From: Burkholderiales bacterium
GTDB lineage: Bacteria; Pseudomonadota; Gammaproteobacteria; Burkholderiales; Burkholderiaceae_C
Assembly (NCBI GenBank): GCA_947377275.1
Contig: CANCFV010000002.1
Span: 35,698 to 99,697 of the forward strand
Length of the DNA stretch: 64,000 nucleotides
Direction: 5' to 3'
Part shown: positions 1 through 9,780 of the stretch, one piece after another
Layout of the letters: the number at the start of each line of letters is the position of its first letter
How positions within the stretch are numbered: the stretch's first letter is position 1
Notes under the pieces: generated by a model
What the model was told of the DNA's origin: nothing
Seen by the model: the letters and a program-made list of their open reading frames with translations, nothing else
Databases searched by the model: none
Position numbers and translations under genes: made by a program

Positions 1-202
1 CATCGCGGCTCACGCCGGGCCACCGCAACGTGCGCTCGTGTGACTCTGGCTTGCATGGGAAGAGCGCCTGCAGCCCATCGGCCTGCGTGAGCTTGACTTC
101 GCGCCAATTCAGCTCGGGCGCACAGGCAGACGCCAGCACCGCGAAAGTGACCACACCGACCCAAGAGCGTGACAACGCAAATGGCGCCTGACGTTGACGC
201 AT
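1..202 (-). CDS. Putative lipoprotein, 3' part outside the window
   Basis: A reading frame starts with ATG at 202 and runs leftward off the window edge, so only about 67 N-terminal residues are visible. They begin MRQRQAPFALSRSW, then a hydrophobic stretch ending in the lipobox-like VLASAC, so a signal peptidase II lipoprotein anchored in the envelope is likely. The part after the Cys (APELNWREV, then LFPCKPESHERT) is not a family I can name with confidence. It is too short for the supplied full-length frames but reads open to base 1. The 124-base gap to the next gene holds nothing I can interpret. Confidence 0.6.
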   Translation of the reverse strand, partial: MRQRQAPFALSRSWVGVVTFAVLASACAPELNWREVKLTQADGLQALFPCKPESHERTLRWPGVSRD

Positions 203-326
203 AGCTACACCCAATGACGCAAAACACCCGGATGCTCACTCAAGCATCGGATGGACAAGCCCTGAGGGGGCCGCAAGACTGGAGACAGTACTCTAAAAAC
301 AGACAGTCGGGCGGCCGACGGACTGA

Positions 327-821
327 TCACCGCGCAGGCTGCGCGAGGAGTTGCGTCAACAAGGCGGACAAAGCCGCCATGTCGGGCTCGCCCTGATAGC
401 GCTTGACCTCATGGCCACGGCGATCAAAGACGAGCGTTGTCGGCGTCGCTTCAACCCCGCCAAAGGCCCTCGCCAAGGCGCCATCGTGGTCCATGGCAAC
501 CCTGAATGGCATGGGTTTGACTTGGGCAAACTGCATGACATACGCTGGCGGGTCATACTGCATGGCAATCGCGAGCGTTTCCAAGCCCTGGTCTTGAAAG
601 CGCCGATGCAGCGCGATCAATTGCGGCATTTCTTTCACGCAGATGCTGCAGGTGGTCGCCCAGAAGTGCACCAGAGTGACCTTGCCGCTCAAGGCCTGCG
701 TGCGATGTTGGCTACCATCGAGTTGGGTGAATGCCATGTCCGGCATGCGGTTCGCGGCTGGGTCACACCCACTCAACAGCGCGAGCAAAAGGCCGCACAG
801 CATCGCCAAAGACAAGCGCAT
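327..821 (-). CDS. TlpA/ResA-like thioredoxin-fold lipoprotein
   Basis: A 164-residue protein with an N-terminal lipoprotein signal (MRLSLAMLCGLLLALLSGC), so it is probably anchored on the periplasmic side of a membrane. The thioredoxin fold is shown by VHFWATTCSICVKEM, in which CSIC is the redox CXXC site, and by a cis-Pro region near EATPTTLVFD. Family members reduce or oxidise cysteines of exported proteins, for example in cytochrome c maturation. The ATG at 821 is chosen over the upstream ATG at 878 because it starts directly with the signal peptide. It diverges from the DUF4197 gene with only 38 bases between starts. The exact partner is unknown. Confidence 0.85.
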   Translation of the reverse strand: MRLSLAMLCGLLLALLSGCDPAANRMPDMAFTQLDGSQHRTQALSGKVTLVHFWATTCSICVKEMPQLIALHRRFQDQGLETLAIAMQYDPPAYVMQFAQVKPMPFRVAMDHDGALARAFGGVEATPTTLVFDRRGHEVKRYQGEPDMAALSALLTQLLAQPAR

Positions 822-859
822 CAGGGTCACCACATCGATCCAAAGGAAGAGAAAACAAC

Positions 860-1555
860 ATGAACCGTCGCACTGCATTGTCGTCTGCCGGCGCCACCGG
901 CCTGGGCTGGCTGTTGCTGAGCACCTCCGGCCCCTCCGCTTGGGCTGCTGTCGTGAATGCGTCCGATGCGTCGGCCGGACTGAAAGCGGCTCTGCAGCGA
1001 GGTGCCGAGGTCGCCGTGGCCCAACTGGGCGCTGCCGATGGCTTTCTGGGCAACGACAAGGTGCGCATCGGCCTGCCAGATGTGCTTGAAAAAGCCGCCC
1101 CCATCTTGCGCACCATCGGCCAAAACAAACGCCTGGATGAGCTGGTCAACGCCATGAACCATGCCGCAGAGGAGGCCGTGGCCTTGGCCAAACCGCTGCT
1201 GCTGCAAGCCATCAAGGGCATGAGCGTGCAAGACGCACAAGGCATCCTCAAGGGCGGCGACACGGCCGTGACCGATTACTTTGTCGGCAAAACGCGCACG
1301 CCCTTGTCGCAACAATTTCAGCCGGTCGTCAACAAGGCGATCGACAAGGTCGCGCTGGTCGACAAGTACAACGAACTGGTGGGCAAAGCCGCCAAGTTGA
1401 GCCTGCTCAGGGGCGACGCGATCACGGTGCAGCAGCATGTGACGCAAAAGGCGCTGGATGGCCTTTACTTCGTGATCGGCGAAGAAGAGCGCCGGATTCG
1501 CCGCGACCCGGTGGGCACGGGCAGCGCGCTGCTCAAGAAGGTTTTTGGGATTTGA
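860..1555 (+). CDS. DUF4197 family exported protein
   Basis: A 231-residue protein beginning MNRRTALSSAGATGLGWL, a signal peptide with a twin-Arg-like start and a cleavage region near PSAWAA. The mature part is alpha-helical and matches my recollection of the DUF4197 family (GLKAALQRGAEVAV, then a VRIGLPDVLEKA block, MNHAAEEAV and a conserved GDTAVTDYF block). The function of that family is not known; it is a periplasmic or secreted protein. The ATG at 860 has a purine-rich ribosome site (aaggaagag) just upstream. Its 3' end overlaps the convergent AsmA-like gene by 23 bases. Confidence 0.85.
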   Translation: MNRRTALSSAGATGLGWLLLSTSGPSAWAAVVNASDASAGLKAALQRGAEVAVAQLGAADGFLGNDKVRIGLPDVLEKAAPILRTIGQNKRLDELVNAMNHAAEEAVALAKPLLLQAIKGMSVQDAQGILKGGDTAVTDYFVGKTRTPLSQQFQPVVNKAIDKVALVDKYNELVGKAAKLSLLRGDAITVQQHVTQKALDGLYFVIGEEERRIRRDPVGTGSALLKKVFGI

Positions 1556-4500
1556 CCGGCTCGTCAGGGCTCGGGGCGGTTTTGCCACCCTGCACCTTCT
1601 CGACCTGAGGGGCAGCCCAAGGCCCGGTGATGGTGAACTCCTGCGTGCTGGCGTCGGCCACTTGCTTGCGCAACAACACCTGCGCCAGGAAAGTGCCCAA
1701 GCCGATGACGGGGTTGATGGCGGCATAAGCCAATGAGGCGCCACCCGCGTTCACATCAGGCACCACGTACACGTGCAGGTTCTGGGTTTCACGGCTGATG
1801 TCGGCTTGCCCCTCCATCAGCACCACGGCCTGCACACCGCGCATGCGCAGGTTGCGCGTGGTGGCGACGCCCTGGCTGATCTTCACGTCGCCATCGATCG
1901 CGTCGAACGCAAAGCCCTCTTGGAACACGTCACGGAAGTCGAGCGACAAGCGCCTGGGCAAAGACTGCAGGCTCAACACACCCAGCAGCTTGGCCACGCC
2001 CGGGTCCACCTTCAAGAACTGCCCTTCGTTGATCAAGACCTTGATGTCGCCGGCCATGGTCAAGGGGTCAGGCTCCATGGGCGAGCCCAGCCAGCTGACC
2101 TGCCCGGTGAGCTGACCTTTGCCCCCTTTGACCGTCTGGGGCAGACCCAGACGTGACAGCAGTCCGCCGCTGTTTTGCAGGTCGAGCGTGAAGGCAAAGG
2201 CAGAGCGAGGCTTGCTGCGAGGCGCCCCTGTGGCGCGACGCGACGCGCTCTGCGCCCCGAGCGCCGCCCAATTGCCGCTGGCGCGCAACTGCGCCTCCGG
2301 CGTGGTGATACTGAACTTGGTCAGGCGCCACTCCGGCACCGCTGCTGCACCGGACACGCCCAAGGTGCGGTTGACGGCTTCGATTTCGACCCGGCCCAAG
2401 GGCAAACCTCGCCACTCGAACTGGTCCACCACGATGTCCAGCGCCGGGATGCTGCGGGCGGTCTCGGTGCTCAAGATCTGCTCTGCCGCTTGCTCCTGCA
2501 AGGTCTGCGCATCGGCGTTGGGCACAGACAACCTCGACAAACGCGCCACGACACGGCTGTTGGCAGAGGCTTGAGCAAGAGGCGCTGTCTCAGGCACCCA
2601 CTCCAGAGACCCCGCGACCTGACGGGCATCGATCTGCGCTCGCCACACACCCGGTGCGGGGTGGGCCAAGGTGCCGCTGACGTCGTTGAGCGTGCGCTGC
2701 TGGTAACTCAATGCGCCCGTCTTGACCGTGATGCTGTCAGGCAGGTAACTCTCAGCTGGGTCTTTGCTCGAGTTGTTGCGGGGCACCGTATCGGGCGCAT
2801 GAAAGCCCCGCGCCACCGCCAACCAGCCGTCCAATTCCAGGGCCGGCACCACCACTTGTGCGGCGACGCCTTTGGCCGGCATGGGCAGCACCCCGGTCGG
2901 GGCGGCGCCAGTGGCCGCGGCTTGGATCAGGCTGATCGCGCCCCGCGTGACGCGGGCTTGCTCACCACTGGTGTCACGTCGGAAATCCACACGCAGCCAC
3001 GGCACCGCCAAGGTGCTCATCTGCAAAGACTGCGGGTTGCCCAGGTCGACCACCAAGGCGTCTCGCTGTCCGGTCGCGTCGTCCAGGCGGTGTGTGACCT
3101 TGAGAGGCCACACCGCTTGGGCGGGCTTGCCCAAAGGCGCAGGCAGGGCCGAAGCCATGCCCTGCAGGCTGGAGTTGACCGAGACTTCGGCCTGCGGCGC
3201 GCCATGCCCATCGCCCTTGCCCACGGTGACATTGACCGAGAACGGCGTCTCGCCCGTGAAAGCAGATGCCAGTTGGGCCAACACAGGGTACTCGTCGGCA
3301 TGGCGCAAGCCCTCAGCCGACATGTTGCCTTGCGCCAGCACGCGCGTGATGCCATCACCGCCACGCTGTCCGGTGACCTGCACCTCGTGCCCCCACACCC
3401 GCGTTCGGGCCTGGATGTTCAATGCAGACTCGGTGAAGCCCACCGTGCCGCGCAATGCAGCGAACAGGGGCACGTTGGGGTTGAGCCGCACACTGGCCTG
3501 GTCTTTGTCAAGCAAGGTCACAAGGCCTTTGACACGGGTGTCGTTCGCGCGGTCCAGCGGGATGTCCAAGGAAAGCTGCAATGCGCCCGTGCCGGTGGAC
3601 TGCACCTGGTCGAACACATGCCCGGTCCACGCACCGACGGGCGACACCGCCAGGAAGCGCATCAGGTCGTTCAAAGGCCCTTCGCCCTGGCCTTTGATGG
3701 TCAGATGGGGGTCCTTGTCACCCAGGTCATCGATGCGCCCCTCGACGTTGCGAAGTGCAAACCGCCCACTTCCGACGTTGCCCAGTTGACCGCGCCCGCC
3801 CTGGATCAGCATGCGCTGCCCTTCGAACTGCAGCAAGCCATCGAGCGAGGTGAAAGCTGGCCACGCACCGGCGGCCGGATCCACGGGCGAGCCCATGAGG
3901 GCTGCGGGCACATAGTCCAAGGCCACCCCTCGCAAAGGCACTTTGACGCGGAAGCGTCCACCCACGTCGTTTTTGAACGGGAAGGCGTTCAGGTCGCCAT
4001 CGACCTCGAAATCGACCTTCTCACCGACCCCGCTGCGCAAGGCCTGGCGCACGTAGTCGCGCGGCGCCAACGGGATTTGGGAGGGCAAATAGCGCCACAC
4101 GCGCGCCACCTGGGCTTGGTCCAACACGCCGCGCAGCTGCAAACGCCCCGGGAAACGCAACGCCCCCTCGCCCGTTTCCCAGCGTGCCTGCAAGTGGCCG
4201 CTGGCATCGTCGTTGCTGAATTGGGCCTGCGTGACGTCGACACGGATCGCTGCGGGTCCGGCCGGCAGCTTGGGGGCGTCAATGCGCCAATCAACGCGTG
4301 CTTGCAGGCGGCCGAGCGGCAACTCTGGCTCGTCAAACACCCCAGGCAAAGTGAGACTGCCTTGCTGCACCGAAACATCGGCCCGCCCGCCGGCCTCGGT
4401 CGCACTCACCTTCACATCGGCTTGACGCAAGCCTGGCACCGCCGGCTGCTCGGCAGCTTGCCAGCTCAAACCCCGCGCACGTCCATCCAGGGAGTAGCTG

Positions 4501-5966
4501 ACAGGCGCATCGATCGCGCCTCGCCACTGCCAGTTCAATGGTTCGATCACACCTTGCGGCGCCAGGCGGGACAGGGTGTCTCGCAACGAAGCATTCACCG
4601 GCAGACGGTCGACCAAGCGAGCCAACAAGGCCAGGTCCAGGCGGTCGGCTTGTGCGCGGCCCCCACGGGTCAGTCGAGTCAGGGTTTCACGCCACTGAGC
4701 GGCATCCAGTTGCGGCCATGGCGCGTGCTCCCACGCCACCGACGCGCTGCTGCGGGGCCAGACCACGCCATCTTCCAACACAAAGGCCAAGCCATCGAGC
4801 GACAAGGTAGAGAGCTCGGCGGCATGTGTCAGCTTGAAGCGCCCGTTCAATTGCTTGAACGCCAAGGGCTGCAAATTGGGCGCCAGACGCAAATGCACGC
4901 CTTGGACATTGGCGTCCAGCGACAAAGCACTGGGCGTGCCCCCTTGCAAGGTGAGCTGGGCCGCCAACGCGCCTCGCCCACCTTCGATGTCAATGGGCAA
5001 GCGCACGTGCTGCTTCAAGCGCTGCACGTCCACCTGCGGCAAGCGAACATCGACGGAGCCCGACCAGGTTTGCCACTGAGCCGGCCGCGTCGCCCCGGCC
5101 TTCACACGTTGCCACCAAGACGCGGGCTGGCTGGACGAAGCCGATGGCGCGACGGGCTGCCAAAAAGGCTGCGTCAATTGGGCCTTGACCTCAAAACGCT
5201 GCCCGAAAGCAAGGGGAGGGGTGGCTTCCACACTCAGATCATGTCGTCGCAACCCCAAACCCGGCCGGTTGCGCAACAACAAATTCAACTGCTGCAACGC
5301 CAGCGGTTGCGCATCCATGAGTTCGTCCGTCCATCGCACCGTGCCTTGACTGATTTCAATGTGCGGCTGAGACAGCGCCCAATCGGCACCTTGCGTGTCT
5401 GGCGATGCGGATGCGGGGCTGGCCTGCGGCCACTTCAGGCCCGCCACATGGATCACACCCAGGCGGTCACGGCGCACATCGAGCTCGGGTTTGACGAGCA
5501 CCAGGCGGTCCAGACGCAACTCGCGCGCCACCAAGGCCGAGGGCGAGAGCGTGCTCAAGGAAATCCGGGCGGAGACCTCGGGCAAGCGCAAACCTGGCCG
5601 CCCCTGTTCATCCAGCAACTGCACGTCCGTGAGCGTGAGGCTGGGCCAGATGCCGTCGGCCTGCCCCTTGATATGCCCGATGCGGACGTTCACCCCCAAG
5701 GCCCGCGAGGCCTGTTCGGCCAAGTCGACACGCCAGTTGTCAATCCGCGGCAGAATCTGAAGGAGCAACACCGCCCAAGCCACGGCGGCCAACACCACCA
5801 CCGCGCCCAATACCATGGACAGGCCCATCAAACCACGCCAAGCAACGCGCCCCCAGGGCCTCCTGGTCCGGGACGCACGCTGCGGAGCCCCGCCCGGTGC
5901 ACGGGCAGCAGGCTGGGGGTGGTTGTGCGTCTCAGCCACCGAAGGCTTGTCTGGGGTCGTGGGCAT
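1533..5966 (-). CDS. yhdP: YhdP-family (TIGR02099) AsmA-like envelope protein
   Basis: A very large protein (1477 residues from the ATG at 5966) with a basic, Pro-rich N-terminus and one transmembrane segment at about residues 55-80 (LSMVLGAVVVLAAVAWAVL). A long periplasmic part of AsmA/DUF3971 type follows, with a C-terminal AsmA-like block around KVDPGVAKLLGVLSLQSLP. Members of this family are bridge-like proteins implicated in phospholipid transport to the outer membrane; E. coli YhdP is about 1266 residues. A longer frame begins at 6233 but would overlap glnE, so the start at 5966 is preferred. It is divergent from glnE and ends 23 bases inside the DUF4197 gene. Confidence 0.88.
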   Translation of the reverse strand: MPTTPDKPSVAETHNHPQPAARAPGGAPQRASRTRRPWGRVAWRGLMGLSMVLGAVVVLAAVAWAVLLLQILPRIDNWRVDLAEQASRALGVNVRIGHIKGQADGIWPSLTLTDVQLLDEQGRPGLRLPEVSARISLSTLSPSALVARELRLDRLVLVKPELDVRRDRLGVIHVAGLKWPQASPASASPDTQGADWALSQPHIEISQGTVRWTDELMDAQPLALQQLNLLLRNRPGLGLRRHDLSVEATPPLAFGQRFEVKAQLTQPFWQPVAPSASSSQPASWWQRVKAGATRPAQWQTWSGSVDVRLPQVDVQRLKQHVRLPIDIEGGRGALAAQLTLQGGTPSALSLDANVQGVHLRLAPNLQPLAFKQLNGRFKLTHAAELSTLSLDGLAFVLEDGVVWPRSSASVAWEHAPWPQLDAAQWRETLTRLTRGGRAQADRLDLALLARLVDRLPVNASLRDTLSRLAPQGVIEPLNWQWRGAIDAPVSYSLDGRARGLSWQAAEQPAVPGLRQADVKVSATEAGGRADVSVQQGSLTLPGVFDEPELPLGRLQARVDWRIDAPKLPAGPAAIRVDVTQAQFSNDDASGHLQARWETGEGALRFPGRLQLRGVLDQAQVARVWRYLPSQIPLAPRDYVRQALRSGVGEKVDFEVDGDLNAFPFKNDVGGRFRVKVPLRGVALDYVPAALMGSPVDPAAGAWPAFTSLDGLLQFEGQRMLIQGGRGQLGNVGSGRFALRNVEGRIDDLGDKDPHLTIKGQGEGPLNDLMRFLAVSPVGAWTGHVFDQVQSTGTGALQLSLDIPLDRANDTRVKGLVTLLDKDQASVRLNPNVPLFAALRGTVGFTESALNIQARTRVWGHEVQVTGQRGGDGITRVLAQGNMSAEGLRHADEYPVLAQLASAFTGETPFSVNVTVGKGDGHGAPQAEVSVNSSLQGMASALPAPLGKPAQAVWPLKVTHRLDDATGQRDALVVDLGNPQSLQMSTLAVPWLRVDFRRDTSGEQARVTRGAISLIQAAATGAAPTGVLPMPAKGVAAQVVVPALELDGWLAVARGFHAPDTVPRNNSSKDPAESYLPDSITVKTGALSYQQRTLNDVSGTLAHPAPGVWRAQIDARQVAGSLEWVPETAPLAQASANSRVVARLSRLSVPNADAQTLQEQAAEQILSTETARSIPALDIVVDQFEWRGLPLGRVEIEAVNRTLGVSGAAAVPEWRLTKFSITTPEAQLRASGNWAALGAQSASRRATGAPRSKPRSAFAFTLDLQNSGGLLSRLGLPQTVKGGKGQLTGQVSWLGSPMEPDPLTMAGDIKVLINEGQFLKVDPGVAKLLGVLSLQSLPRRLSLDFRDVFQEGFAFDAIDGDVKISQGVATTRNLRMRGVQAVVLMEGQADISRETQNLHVYVVPDVNAGGASLAYAAINPVIGLGTFLAQVLLRKQVADASTQEFTITGPWAAPQVEKVQGGKTAPSPDEPVKSQKPS

Positions 5967-6094
5967 GAAAGAAAGCAATCCTGGCTCGACCCTGCGTGAT
6001 CGCAGCGGCCCGGGCGCACGCTTCTTGCAGTACAGCAACGGGGGTCGACAACCGATAACCCTAGCACAGACCCACTTGCCGCACGCTCGCCGCC

Positions 6095-9001
6095 ATGTTT
6101 GACTTTCCGATCGACGCCGTCCCGACGCAAGCCAAAGCGGCCCATGCCCGCTACGTGCAACGCATCCGCAGGCGCTACGCATCGGAGGTGGCCGCGTTTG
6201 AACAAACCGCTCCGGGTGTGCCCACAAGCCCACACATCCGCGAGCAGATCACGCACCTCCTCGACCAAGGGCACGGCTTGCCATCTGCCTTGCGCATCAC
6301 ACGGCAATTGGTGCTAGAGCGGCTGGCTGTGCTGGACGTTGAACAAGGCGCGGCCATGCTCGACGTCACCGCGGCCATGACCGAGCTGGCGGAAGTCACG
6401 TTGGACCTGGCCCTGGCCAGCGCCGAGGCCGAACTGGACGCCGTGCACGGTGCGCCCTTGAACGAAGCAGGCCAGCGCATCGACCTGTGGGTGGTGGGCA
6501 TGGGCAAGCTGGGCGGCCGTGAGCTCAACGTCTCGTCCGACATCGACCTGATCTACGTCTACGAAGAAGACGGTCAAACCACCGGGGTTGACGCCGGCAA
6601 CGGCATCGTCAGGGGACGCACCTCGGCCCACGAGTATTTCAGCCTGGTCGCCAAAAAACTGTCGACCCTGATCGGCGACACCACGGAAGATGGCTTTGTG
6701 TTCCGCGTGGACCTGGCCCTGCGTCCCAACGGCAACTCGGGGCCCGCCGTGGTCAGCCTGAGCATGCTGGAGGAATATTTCTTGGTGCAAGGACGCGAAT
6801 GGGAGCGTTTTGCCTGGCTCAAAAGCCGCATCGTGGCGCCCCGTCGCGCCATGCCGGGCGGCGAGCACCACGCCCGCGCCCTGCACCTGCGCAACCTGGT
6901 GATGCCATTCGTGTTTCGCCGCTACCTGGACTACGGCGTGTTCGAAGGGCTGCGCCAGTTGCACCGCAAGATCCGCGACGAAGCCAACCGCCGCGCCGCC
7001 GGTCGCCCCGAGCGGGCCAACGACGTCAAGCTCTCCCGGGGAGGCATCCGCGAGATCGAATTCACCGTGCAACTGCTGCAAGTGGTGCGTGGCGGCCAAT
7101 TCCCTGAAATCCGCACGCGATCCACCTTGCGCGCCCTGCCCCGTCTGGCTGCCCGTGGCCTGATCCCCCACAGCACGGCTGAGCACCTGGCTCAGGCCTA
7201 CACGCTGCTGCGCCGCATTGAGCACCGCATCCAGTACCTCGACGACCAGCAAACCCACCTCCTGCCGACCCAAGACACCGACTTGGCCTGGATCGCCGAC
7301 AGCCTGGGCCTGCAGGGCCGCGAACAAGGCACCCCATCGCGCCCCGACTGCCACAGCGGCACCTGCCAGTTGCTCGAAGTCCTGTGCGCCGTGCGCGAAC
7401 TGGTGGCCACCGAATTTGACGCCTTGCTGCACGACGGTCGCAGCCCCGCTGCCAACGCGGCGGGTTGCAAGTCGTGTGGCGGTCCGCCCCTGCCTGTGGA
7501 CAGCGATGAGTTCATCGCCAAATTGCCTGCCCCCATTGCAGACCATGTCCGCGCCTTTGGGCAACAAGGCAAAGTTGCCATGCTCAGCGACACGGCCAAA
7601 CTCAGGCTGGCCAAACTGATTGGCCGCGCCACACACCTCGCCCTCACGCCCAGCCCGCACCCAGATCAGCCCGAAACCACAACGTGCCTGGGGCCACAGG
7701 CCGTGATGCACTTCGTTGACTGGCTCAACCCATTGCTGCGCCGCGACAGCTACCTGTCGCTGCTGGCAGAGCGCCCAGAAGTGCTCAGTCGCCTGCTGCG
7801 CCTGCTCGGCCTGGCCAAGTGGCCGCTGCGCTACCTGCTGCGCCACCCGGGCGTGATCGACGAGCTGGCCGATCCACGGCTGCTCGAAGGCCGCTTTGAC
7901 GCGGCCAGCTACCAACAAGACCTCACCGAACGCCACCGCGCCTGGTCGCGCGCGGGCCAAGCCGACGAAGAAGCGCTGCTAGACACCCTGCGTCGCGCCC
8001 ACCACGCCGAAATCTTCCGCACCCTGGTCCGAGACATCGAAGGCCTGATCACCGTCGAGCAAGTGGCAGACGACCTCTCTGCGCTGGCGGACGCCACGCT
8101 GCACACCGCCATCCAATGGGCCTGGGGACACCTGCAACAGCGCCCCGGCAAACAAGGCGCTTGGGCCGTGGGCAGAGCACCACATTTCGCCGTCATCGCC
8201 TACGGCAAACTGGGCGGCAAAGAGCTGGGCTATGGGTCTGACCTCGACGTCGTCTTCCTTTATGACGACACGCAGGACGACACCGACGCCAACGCCGGCC
8301 CCGACAGCCCCAGCCCCATCGATGCCTACCTGCTGTTCGCCCGCAAGCTCATCACCTGGCTGACCCTGCGCACATCTGCGGGCGAACTGTTCGACATCGA
8401 CACCGCCTTGCGGCCCAACGGCAACTCGGGTCTGCTGGTCACCTCCTTCCACGCTTTCGACGACTACCAACGACAGCGCGGCAGCAACACCGCCTGGACC
8501 TGGGAGCACCAAGCCCTCACCCGCGCCCGCTGGTGCGCCGGTGAGCCCGCCTTGGCAGCGCGCTTTGACGCCACTCGCAACAGCGTGCTGGCCAGCGAGC
8601 GCGATCCGGCCGCCTTGCGCGAAGAGGTGGTGACGATGCGCGAGCGTCTGCGGGAAGCGCACACATGCCCCAGTGACCAGTTCGACATCAAGCACAGCCG
8701 AGGCGGCATGATCGACGTGGAGTTCGCCGTGCAGTACCTGGTGTTGGCGCACAGCCGCCATCACCCCAAGTTGCTCGACAACAAGGGCAACATCGCCTTG
8801 CTGGAAAGAGCCGAGGCCTGCGGGCTGCTGCCCTCCGGGGTGGGCCTCCAAGCCGGCAGCGCCTACCGCGAACTCAGGCGCGTTCAGCACCGTGCCCGTT
8901 TAGACGATGCCCCCACGCGGCTGCCTGTCGATGACATGGCGAACACAGCGCCGCACCGCGAAGCGGTCCTCACCCTGTGGGCCGCGGTGTTTCCAGCTTG
9001 A
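6095..9001 (+). CDS. glnE: Bifunctional glutamine synthetase adenylyltransferase/deadenylase
   Basis: A 968-residue cytoplasmic enzyme that adds AMP to, and removes it from, glutamine synthetase in response to PII, so setting nitrogen assimilation. Two nucleotidyltransferase halves are visible. The N-terminal one has GMGKLGGRELNVSSDIDLIY near residues 134-153, and the C-terminal one has AYGKLGGKELGYGSDLDVVF near residues 704-723. Each is followed by an LRPNGNSG block and an SRGG-I-EF block, as is typical of GlnE. The length is close to that of E. coli GlnE (946). It starts 128 bases from the divergent yhdP-like gene and overlaps the next gene by a few bases. Confidence 0.97.
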   Translation: MFDFPIDAVPTQAKAAHARYVQRIRRRYASEVAAFEQTAPGVPTSPHIREQITHLLDQGHGLPSALRITRQLVLERLAVLDVEQGAAMLDVTAAMTELAEVTLDLALASAEAELDAVHGAPLNEAGQRIDLWVVGMGKLGGRELNVSSDIDLIYVYEEDGQTTGVDAGNGIVRGRTSAHEYFSLVAKKLSTLIGDTTEDGFVFRVDLALRPNGNSGPAVVSLSMLEEYFLVQGREWERFAWLKSRIVAPRRAMPGGEHHARALHLRNLVMPFVFRRYLDYGVFEGLRQLHRKIRDEANRRAAGRPERANDVKLSRGGIREIEFTVQLLQVVRGGQFPEIRTRSTLRALPRLAARGLIPHSTAEHLAQAYTLLRRIEHRIQYLDDQQTHLLPTQDTDLAWIADSLGLQGREQGTPSRPDCHSGTCQLLEVLCAVRELVATEFDALLHDGRSPAANAAGCKSCGGPPLPVDSDEFIAKLPAPIADHVRAFGQQGKVAMLSDTAKLRLAKLIGRATHLALTPSPHPDQPETTTCLGPQAVMHFVDWLNPLLRRDSYLSLLAERPEVLSRLLRLLGLAKWPLRYLLRHPGVIDELADPRLLEGRFDAASYQQDLTERHRAWSRAGQADEEALLDTLRRAHHAEIFRTLVRDIEGLITVEQVADDLSALADATLHTAIQWAWGHLQQRPGKQGAWAVGRAPHFAVIAYGKLGGKELGYGSDLDVVFLYDDTQDDTDANAGPDSPSPIDAYLLFARKLITWLTLRTSAGELFDIDTALRPNGNSGLLVTSFHAFDDYQRQRGSNTAWTWEHQALTRARWCAGEPALAARFDATRNSVLASERDPAALREEVVTMRERLREAHTCPSDQFDIKHSRGGMIDVEFAVQYLVLAHSRHHPKLLDNKGNIALLERAEACGLLPSGVGLQAGSAYRELRRVQHRARLDDAPTRLPVDDMANTAPHREAVLTLWAAVFPA

Positions 9002-9672
9002 GACCCCTGCCAAAGCCAGCGCTGCGAGGCATCGTGCTCTGGTGGGCCGTGGGGCTGTGCCTCGCTGTACCGGCACTCTGCCTGGCCCCCGTGCCGCTGG
9101 CTCAGCCCAGCACCACGTGGCCGGCTTCGGCCCAACTATGGGTCATGCACCCCAGCGCCGGGTGGCATCAACCCGTCTGGACCTGGTGGACCACCGCCTG
9201 GTTACACGGCAGCGACCTTCACTTGCAAAGAAACCTCTTGGGTGCCGGCATGGTGCTGCTCCTGGGCAGCACCCCAGACGCACGGGCGAGCCAGGCCCTG
9301 GCATGGCTCCTGGCATGGCCGTTGACACACCTGCTCATGCTGTGCCAGAGCGGCCTCAGCAGCTACATCGGCCTGTCTGGCGCTTTGCACGCGGGGCTGG
9401 CGGTGTGGTGTATCCACCAAATCACCCAAACAGACACAGCTGGTTTCAAATGGGCCGGCTGGGCCGTTCTCACAGGAGTGATCTTCAAAGTGTTCATGGA
9501 AAACCCCTGGCAGCATCAGCTGATCCAACCCATGGGCTCGGATATAACTGTGGCCCCCTGGGCGCATTTGAGTGGCCTGGTGTCTGGTGTGCTGATGGCT
9601 GGCCTCGTCACGGGATGCGCTGCGGGCCTTGCCGTCAAAAACTGTCACCGTGCACGACGTACACTCATTTGA
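8977..9672 (+). CDS. Rhombosortase-like rhomboid intramembrane protease
   Basis: A polytopic membrane protein of 231 residues (about six hydrophobic segments). It carries the rhomboid catalytic pattern in the form typical of rhombosortases: YIGLSGALHAGLA with the nucleophilic Ser around residue 130, and a later PWAHLSGLVSG with the His. It also has a KVFMENPW block that resembles the family. Rhombosortases process proteins carrying GlyGly-CTERM tails; no such substrate is visible in this window. The ATG at 8977 overlaps the end of glnE by 25 bases. A TTG at 8998 overlapping the glnE stop is an alternative start. It lies just upstream of the EPS genes on the same strand. Confidence 0.7.
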   Translation: MGRGVSSLRPLPKPALRGIVLWWAVGLCLAVPALCLAPVPLAQPSTTWPASAQLWVMHPSAGWHQPVWTWWTTAWLHGSDLHLQRNLLGAGMVLLLGSTPDARASQALAWLLAWPLTHLLMLCQSGLSSYIGLSGALHAGLAVWCIHQITQTDTAGFKWAGWAVLTGVIFKVFMENPWQHQLIQPMGSDITVAPWAHLSGLVSGVLMAGLVTGCAAGLAVKNCHRARRTLI

Positions 9673-9780
9673 GCGCCCTGATGAAACCCCTGGGAACTTC
9701 AGGGACAACAAGTGATCTTGCTTAAGCCCCCGTCTCTGGGGAGACGCCTTTCTGTGACACTACAACCTACCTGCCCGACC

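Noticed and set aside
2175..5999. 1274-residue plus-strand frame opposite the yhdP-like gene
   Set aside because: It is the antisense shadow of a recognisable AsmA-like protein; composition is rich in Arg, Gln and His without any domain.
6314..7960. 548-residue minus-strand frame inside glnE
   Set aside because: Fully covered by glnE, whose motifs are clear; the frame has no motif and comes from high GC.
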